The notes beneath the pieces are model-generated. The model was not told the origin of the DNA. It did no database searches and saw only the letters and a program-made list of their open reading frames with translations. Made by a program: the position numbers and the translations under genes. Below are positions 33,299 to 38,850 of a DNA stretch of 38,850 bases, piece after piece (position 1 is the stretch's first letter; each line of letters begins with the position of its first letter). The stretch comes from Heterotrichella gracilis (taxonomy: Eukaryota > Sar > Xanthophyceae > Tribonematales > Xanthonemataceae), in contig JAULBX010027308.1 of the NCBI GenBank assembly GCA_032358255.1, forward strand, positions 1-38,850, in the 5' to 3' direction.

Positions 33299-35021
33299 CT
33301 GTGTGATTGGTGTGCGATTGGGGACTGCATCACCACCATCGCCACTGCCTCCTTGGGATGCTCCCCCCTGCACATGCCCACAAAGTGGCCATCAGCCAGT
33401 ATGTGTGCAAACACAACAAGGTACACTTCCATTTGGATAAAGACAGTCTGAGCTAATGACAACCATATACCCACACCAACAGCCACATGGTGATAACGCA
33501 CATTCTATGCCAACGCTGGTTGGCGCACATGAGAGTTCCAGCAGACCAGCTGGAAAAAAGCTGGCCTCATTTTTATAAAGTAATCAGCTGGGATTTTAAG
33601 TGCAGCTGATACAGGGTTTATGGTTTGGCAGAAGTCACTGGCCCTCCATTATGCGCTGCACCACACCGCTATGGTTGGTACAAGCAATTTGCAAGAAATG
33701 GCCATTGATATTCAACACGCTCACCGCGTGCACAAGCTCGAATGGTGCAGGAAAAATAATGTTTTTTGTTTTGTATAGTACTGACCTGATGTTCCTCCAT
33801 GCTTTCTCTTCTTTCCCGAATCTCTTTGAACCACCAAAATTTCTGCATTATCTTGTCCATGTCACTCTGCGTTGTAAACAGCTGGTTTGGTATGGCAACA
33901 TGTTATGCTGTAACACAATAGGCCCATGCAAAGTCCTGCACTGGCCTTAATGCAATCCCATCAAATATACCAGCAATACCTTAGCATGGCCCAGCAGGTT
34001 ATCAACAGATCCAAATGGGAAGCCATACTCAGATAGGCTCAAAGTGGAGGGATGCTAGATATAGACAGATATTGTGTGGGTACTGCTCTCGTCACTAAGG
34101 ACTTGCAGGCAAGAATCATCACAAAAAAATACAAGCAATACCAGGGACGGGTGGTGCATGCTTGTGCAAGGCTGATTGCTGATCTGGCTTGGTTGCCGGT
34201 ACGCGTGTAATAATGCTGGGTGCCTACCGGAACAGGTGCCGCATGGTCACCAGGGCCATTGCCAGCGCCACCTCCTCCTTGGGCTGCGTAGGGAGAACTC
34301 TACACCATTGCCAAACAGCGGATGAATATTATTAGGTGTGCGCCTTCCCCCCCATGAACTTGGTGAGTGTGGAGTGAAGAAATGCTATGAGCAACGCCAC
34401 GGCAGGGCTGGCTAGGCTGGCGCAAGGCATGTGGGGCACACTGCCAAGCTACCTAGATTGCCAGGATGACCGGATTGCATATACCAGCCTTTTTATAATT
34501 TTATCAAAAATGAATTACACAATGTTAATTATAATTATTATTATTATCATAATTTAATGACTGTCTCAAAATTCCTGTAATTTACTGTTTGCTAGCGCAA
34601 TTGCTGTGCGCCGTGGCCATTCCCACCTGGTACAATTCACTGTGATCATGTAACCTGCTCTAGCGCATCGTGGACACACATCATGAGGAAACAGTCACAA
34701 TTGAAATGCTCGGGTGTTCAACCGCAATGCGCTGGCAGGGGCGGGCTTGCTGGGGCATGGTGTATTCAGAATAAGAGGGAATATAGTAATGGTGCAGCCA
34801 ATGCAGTATCAGAGTCTGGCAGATGTCCCACATAGCCCAGGGTGTGCATACACCAACAACGTAGACTTCGGCACACGTGGGGTCAAGAAGCGGTGTTGTG
34901 TTATATAAAGACACTCAGATAGTTAATGGCAGCTCAGTGCAATGGCTGCAGCACTAGTATATTTTACCTGAAGTGGTGGCACACCACCGACACCGCCATT
35001 AAATCCTTTGGCGACACCACC
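33299..35021 (-). CDS. Probable short linker exons upstream of the U-box exon
   Basis: Four candidate exons with good splice sites: 35021-34968 (54 nt), 34283-34228 (56 nt), 33881-33786 (96 nt) and 33367-33299 (69 nt). The 33367 exon in phase 0 reads GGASQGGSGDGGDAVPNR and joins in frame to the U-box exon at 32802. The 33881 exon reads MDKIMQKFWWFKEIRERRES, a charged, probably helical segment, also phase 0. The 35021 exon reads GGVAKGFNGGVGGVPPLQ in phase 0. The 34283 exon reads QGGGGAGNGPGDHAAPVP in phase 1, which does not fit directly after the 35021 exon, so an exon is missing or a boundary is wrong. In another frame three of these exons share a PKE-x-VA pattern. They are best seen as a Gly-rich linker of the U-box gene. 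Confidence 0.4.
34141..34213 (+). mobile_element. Diverged relic of the LINE 3' end
   Basis: Bases here align with 55-130 of the window: GTGGTGC..TGTGCAAGGCTGATTGCTGATCTGGCT against GTGGTGC..TGTGCAAGACTGACTGCTAATCTGGCT, then a G-rich match and GTAATAAT where the other copies have the TAAC tail. It appears considerably more diverged than the two end copies. It lies immediately beside the candidate exon at 34228. Confidence 0.6.
34490..34560. repeat. AT-rich simple sequence
   Basis: Runs of TTATAATTTTATC and ATTATTATTATTATC form a low-complexity block in the region between candidate exons. Probably intronic. Confidence 0.5.
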
Positions 35022-35262
35022 CTGCAACATAGTGGTGATGAATAAGTACGATGCGCTGCGTTCAATCGATGCATAGATATATGTGTATGCAGTGCCTACA
35101 GGGCTGGCTGGCGTACGGGCGAGGAGGGCAGACTGGTAATCAGGCTGTATTTATGGGAATTGAGGGAATACGACCAGCCAGCTAGAGTGTGCGCCATGCC
35201 CCACTCTCAACAAGTGCAGCTCACAAGGGGCACATGCGCTGGGGCCAAACCCACCGGCAGTG

Positions 35263-35312
35263 CTGTGGTACTCCTACTAGTGAAGACCTGTGGTACTCCT
35301 ACTAGTGAAGAC
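35263..35312. repeat. Exact 25-base tandem duplication
   Basis: A unit beginning CTGTGGTACTCCTACTAG occurs twice head to tail without a mismatch, in the likely intron between the exons ending at 35571 and starting at 35021. Perfect identity suggests a recent slippage event. Confidence 0.75.
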
Positions 35313-35570
35313 CACACTCCAATCATAACCATACCGGCGCGCACGGGATATTCAGGGTGTCAATGACATTGACATCTCAATTGAAAGGAGGACAGTATAT
35401 GTTAATGCACCGCAGTGGGTTGGTTAGCTGCATGTATTGAATGCAAGGCAATGCAATGCCATGGTAAACCGCGCATATTAACTCGGTGAGTGTTGCCAAC
35501 ATGCGATGTCCAGCGATGTCATGGCATCCGCCTGAGGATGCTCACCATGGAAATGCCAGGGGTTGCGCAC

Positions 35571-36824
35571 CTGCAATGCACTGTAGTATGCCTGGATGAC
35601 TTGGATTGGAGGGATGTGGAGCGCTTGTATAGCTGCACGCGCGGTGGCCAGCCGCCCTGGCGCACCCCCTCCAACCCAACATGTGTGCCCCACATGCGCA
35701 GTGCCTAGCGAGCGTGTCCTGCCAATGGACAGCCCGCACGCCACGCAGTAGCACACGTATCTCTTGCCAGTGTACACGCTCGTCTTGAAGTCATCAATGT
35801 TGTCGACGATGACTATCCGGATGTAGTCATGCGGTTCAAGCACAACTTGAGGAGCCCCGTCAACCTCAACAAGGGGCCACCACGCATGGGACCATTCAGC
35901 TGGCGTCACGTAGTCGTCCGGCTTGAGGCTTGCAGCCTGCGGAAGCAGCGCATACATTGCAGAAACACACAGCCAGACTAAACCCAGAGGCCTGTGTAGA
36001 AAGGTGCGATTGGCTCTTGGGTGCGGAGGGCTCTTGGGCTCAACCATGGCTTGGTGGACAAACACATTAGGAACAGGGCCGTGTCCAGGAGCTGCACACC
36101 GCTTCAAACCATCCTAGGCTCACTTCACATGAGGGCACCCTCACACTAAGGGCTGCAGCAGGCAGTGCAATGGAGCGTGGGGCAGGCTATTTGGCACCAC
36201 CCACCTGTGCCTCGGGGGTGTCAGGGCGCAGGTTCAGAGGCAGCACTGAGCACGTGATAACCGCCAGCGCAAGGCTGGGGTTACAGCGCCTGTTGGGCCC
36301 GGGAGTTGCTTGCCAGTGGGCCAGCAGCCTGAGCTTATCGTCATGATAAAACTTCAGGCCGCAGCAGAGGCAGTAGCGCCGCCTCCAGTGGCCTTTCTGG
36401 GTTGGCTGGGTGCCCAGCATTGGAGGGAAGAGGCCGAAGATGAGGTGCAGCCAGTTGTCTTCGTTGTCAAGGAACCACTGTGGGAGGTGCTTGTGCACAT
36501 CGGCCACTGGCTGGCCAGCCTCAAAGAGGGCAGCCATGCTGCAAAGCACAGCATAGCTGTCACTTAGTACACTTGGAGAACCCTAGGTACGTAGGGCAAG
36601 GTTGGAAAGTCGCAAAGTGCTGCCAGCCAGCTACTGCTGTGTCACGCTCATACTTTCAAAGGCATGCCCAACACTACCTGCAGCTTGAAAAGGCTTTGAA
36701 CACTTCATACTCCACTGTGTCCACCTTACGCGACGGATCAACGACTCAGGCACAATACCAGTACAGGCCACCACCAAAGTAAAGGTGTATAAGGTGTCCA
36801 TACGTACCCGTGCACGGGTGTGAG
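35571..36824 (-). CDS. Cys-containing protein segment of unknown family, partial gene
   Basis: Two well-supported exons, 36538-36205 and 35936-35571, join at CAG|GTGGGT and CCGCAG|GCT in phase 0. A possible 17-base microexon (36824-36808, TTTTCAG acceptor, CACGG|GTACGT donor) fits the phase-2 start of the first. The protein begins MAALFEAGQPVADVHKHLPQ, then WFLDNEDNWLHLIFGLFPPM, a Cys pair in YCLCCGLKFYHDDKLRLL, then KPDDYVTPAEWSHAWWPLVE, EPHDYIRIVIVDNIDDFKTS and YVCYCVACGLSIGRTRSLG with GHTCWVGGGAPGRLATARAA. The spaced Cys and His suggest metal binding. I do not recognise the family. The next exon downstream (35021) is in phase, so this could be the N-terminal part of the U-box/LRR/RWP-RK gene, or a separate gene. 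The start codon is not identified. Confidence 0.5.
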
Positions 36825-38774
36825 CTGAAAAGCAGTTGACCCCAGACCAGGTCTCATGCAAGCGGGTGTGCCGTCCGCGCTGCGAAAGCTTGTGACAAGA
36901 AGTAGAAATGAAAACTAAACCCGTGAATATTGAGCTCTTGGAGCACCGGATAGCTCGTCACCCACCGCCAAGCCCCCCTGCAACTTTGCAGCCCACCAAG
37001 CTCACATCATCCAACTACCATCCATGCAGAGGTGGTAGGTAGACCACGCGTGCGAAGTTGCAGCAGTGCAGCAGCTAGACTTAGTCTTGTTAAACATACA
37101 CAGGATCAAAAGGTCAAAGGTGGGTTGGTTGTGTCTAAAGTAGTAACACAACCGGGCGACGGGCGCTTGGCGCTTGGCTCCAAGTGGGGTCCCAGAACGT
37201 GGAGGCCATATATGCAAACCCTTCCGATACTCGTGCAGCACAGCCCAACAGCTATCAGCTATATGACTTGGAGAGTATTTCAATGCGGGTCTTATCTATT
37301 TAAGAATATCTCCTTGGTGACACTGGGGGGTTGGCAACCTCGGCGGGTAGAGAAGGTCCCAGGCAGGGAGACCACTCGTGCAGCGCGGGAGGCACCAGGA
37401 GTCCAGGACGACTTCAATATATGTAATACATATCGTGGTGCAACGTTATCAGCATTACTTCAGCTGCAGGTTTTGCTCCTACATGTACCGTTGTTACTTC
37501 ACCTGTCATGCACCCAGTGCACCCAGCACGCCCCGGTCAGCTGCCAGATGAACAGAGAGTGGCTGCCAGGTGAGCAGCCACCCACCCACCTCGTTTTCAA
37601 AGCAGGGGTTGCGGCCACCCAGTCCCAACCAGTGCCCCACCTTCAGCTGTACCAGCTAATATAAGTATACAACAACCCACCCACCATCTGTAGCCTGGTC
37701 ACCTCCTGCTTGGCCCCATTGGCCAGCCAGGCCTGCCTCCATGTCCTCGCCGCCCAGGAGCAGACGCATCTCACAGCCAGATAGGCACTTGGGCAGGAGG
37801 ATGATAGGAATCGGGACTGGGTGGGGTTGACGGAGCGGGGTGGGTGCAACATGGCATATAAAATGCTTGTTTACTATGTCTGATGTACTACAGAATCGTT
37901 GCCTGCTACCTTCAAAGCCATGCCCGACAACCTCACTCCGTTCCGCTGATCAAAATTAGGGAAGAGCAGATCTGACGATGCTTGTGCTTGAGCAGAGCTG
38001 CAGGTTGTGTGGTGTATGGGTGGTGTAGGGGTGTATGCACAGCAAACCACTCTGCCACCCATGGTCCCTGAACCCCCACCTGTTTGCCTGATGCTTCACT
38101 GGGCGCTCTATTGGTGGCTTTGACCCCCAGGCCTGATCATCAATAAAACCAGCCGCAATACGCGGCCAGGTTTGTCATGCCGGTGGCACAGGCACGGGCA
38201 AGAGGGTGCGGGAGGTAACGCCAATTAGTCAGGCAGACAGCAGGAGGGTACCTTCACCTACCCTGTACCCAGGGTGGGGCTCCTGCACTACTCCCCCATA
38301 TGACATACGTTGTTGTCGTATACATGCATATGCGACATACACTTTCAGATGTTCAGTGTCCCAGAAGATGTGCAGACAGTGGCAATGGTTGGTTGGGCGC
38401 TCATGATCAGTGACAGAACGGCCCAGAACTTCCAAAATCGTTTGTTGACAGCTTGGTATTCATCAAATAATCCAAGTATTTTGTAATATGAGCTTGTGCA
38501 ACAACATTCCATCTGTTCGACACTAGTGTTTACCGTAGCGCAGTGTTCATTTTTTTGTACTTAACGAAGTAACAGAAATAAATTGCAATTAAGCCCTTTA
38601 GGAACAAGTTTTACTGCACAGTACCACACCATCTGCACCATGAATATAGTCACAGGTTGACTGAATACCTGTTCAGCAAAGACAGATCCGCGTGGCTTAG
38701 CAACCACAAGCCACCAACCTGCTGCCAGGTCGAGTCCCCACTGGCAGTCTCCCGCCGCCATTGCAGCACCCCTC
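36825..38774. other. Region upstream of the Cys-containing exons
   Basis: No firm gene. A minus-strand candidate first exon at about 37770-37680 reads MRLLLGGEDMEAGLAGQWGQ and ends at a GATG|GTGGGT donor in phase 1, but no in-phase partner was found. The minus ORF at 37002-37283 has no recognisable motif. The remainder appears non-coding. Confidence 0.3.
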
Positions 38775-38850
38775 ATAGTTAGTTAGTTAGTTACATGCAT
38801 TCCAGCAAAATAGCCAGATTAGCAGTCAGTCTTGCACATGCGGCGCCACG
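38775..38850 (-). mobile_element. 3' end of the same LINE family, inverted, cut by the window edge
   Basis: Read on the minus strand, this is nearly identical to bases 73-148: one base difference in the unique part and a slightly different number of TAAC tail units. The TAAC tail ends at about 38776, where single-copy sequence begins. The body of the element would continue beyond base 38850. Confidence 0.7.

Overview
This is eukaryotic nuclear DNA, most likely from a green alga (Chlorophyta). The evidence is: genes split by canonical GT-AG introns; secreted proteins with Ser-Pro linkers between LysM modules; an RWP-RK domain; a relic of a plastid phytyl-ester-synthase-like acyltransferase; plant-type CCCTAAA repeats; and debris of a non-LTR retrotransposon. 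The species cannot be named from sequence alone. All gene models were built by hand by checking splice consensus and reading-frame phase at each junction.

Layout. Bases 1-150 are the 3' end of a LINE. At 1485-2857 (minus) is a small secreted Ser/Gly-rich protein. At 5260-12807 (plus) is a nine-exon gene for a secreted modular enzyme of about 1531 residues: signal peptide, three LysM-like modules, a GH5 glycoside hydrolase, two more LysM-like modules, a Cys-rich segment and a serine esterase, all joined in frame. At 14091-15355 (minus) is a decayed phytyl-ester-synthase-like pseudogene. At 15895-16640 (plus) and about 21330-21840 (minus) are two reverse-transcriptase fragments of one LINE family.

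The second half holds regulatory genes, all on the minus strand. At 18183-20172 is a Cys-rich JmjC gene with an in-frame TGA inside the JmjC domain. At 22701-25100 is a protein kinase. At 26991-32802 is a gene whose exons join a U-box, a leucine-rich-repeat array and an RWP-RK domain. Further exons lie upstream at 33299-35021 and 35571-36824 and may belong to the same gene or to a neighbour. The window ends at 38775-38850 with a second LINE 3' end, nearly identical and inverted relative to the one at base 1.

How the parts relate. The GH5-LysM-esterase protein is probably a secreted polysaccharide-degrading or wall-remodelling enzyme. The U-box-LRR-RWP-RK protein combines ubiquitin-ligase, recognition and DNA-binding modules. 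The neighbouring kinase carries a decayed version of the start of the same RWP-RK exon, so the two genes appear to have exchanged or shared exons. The best candidates for something undescribed are the U-box-LRR-RWP-RK fusion with its one-repeat-per-exon LRR array, its kinase neighbour, and the GH5-LysM-esterase fusion.
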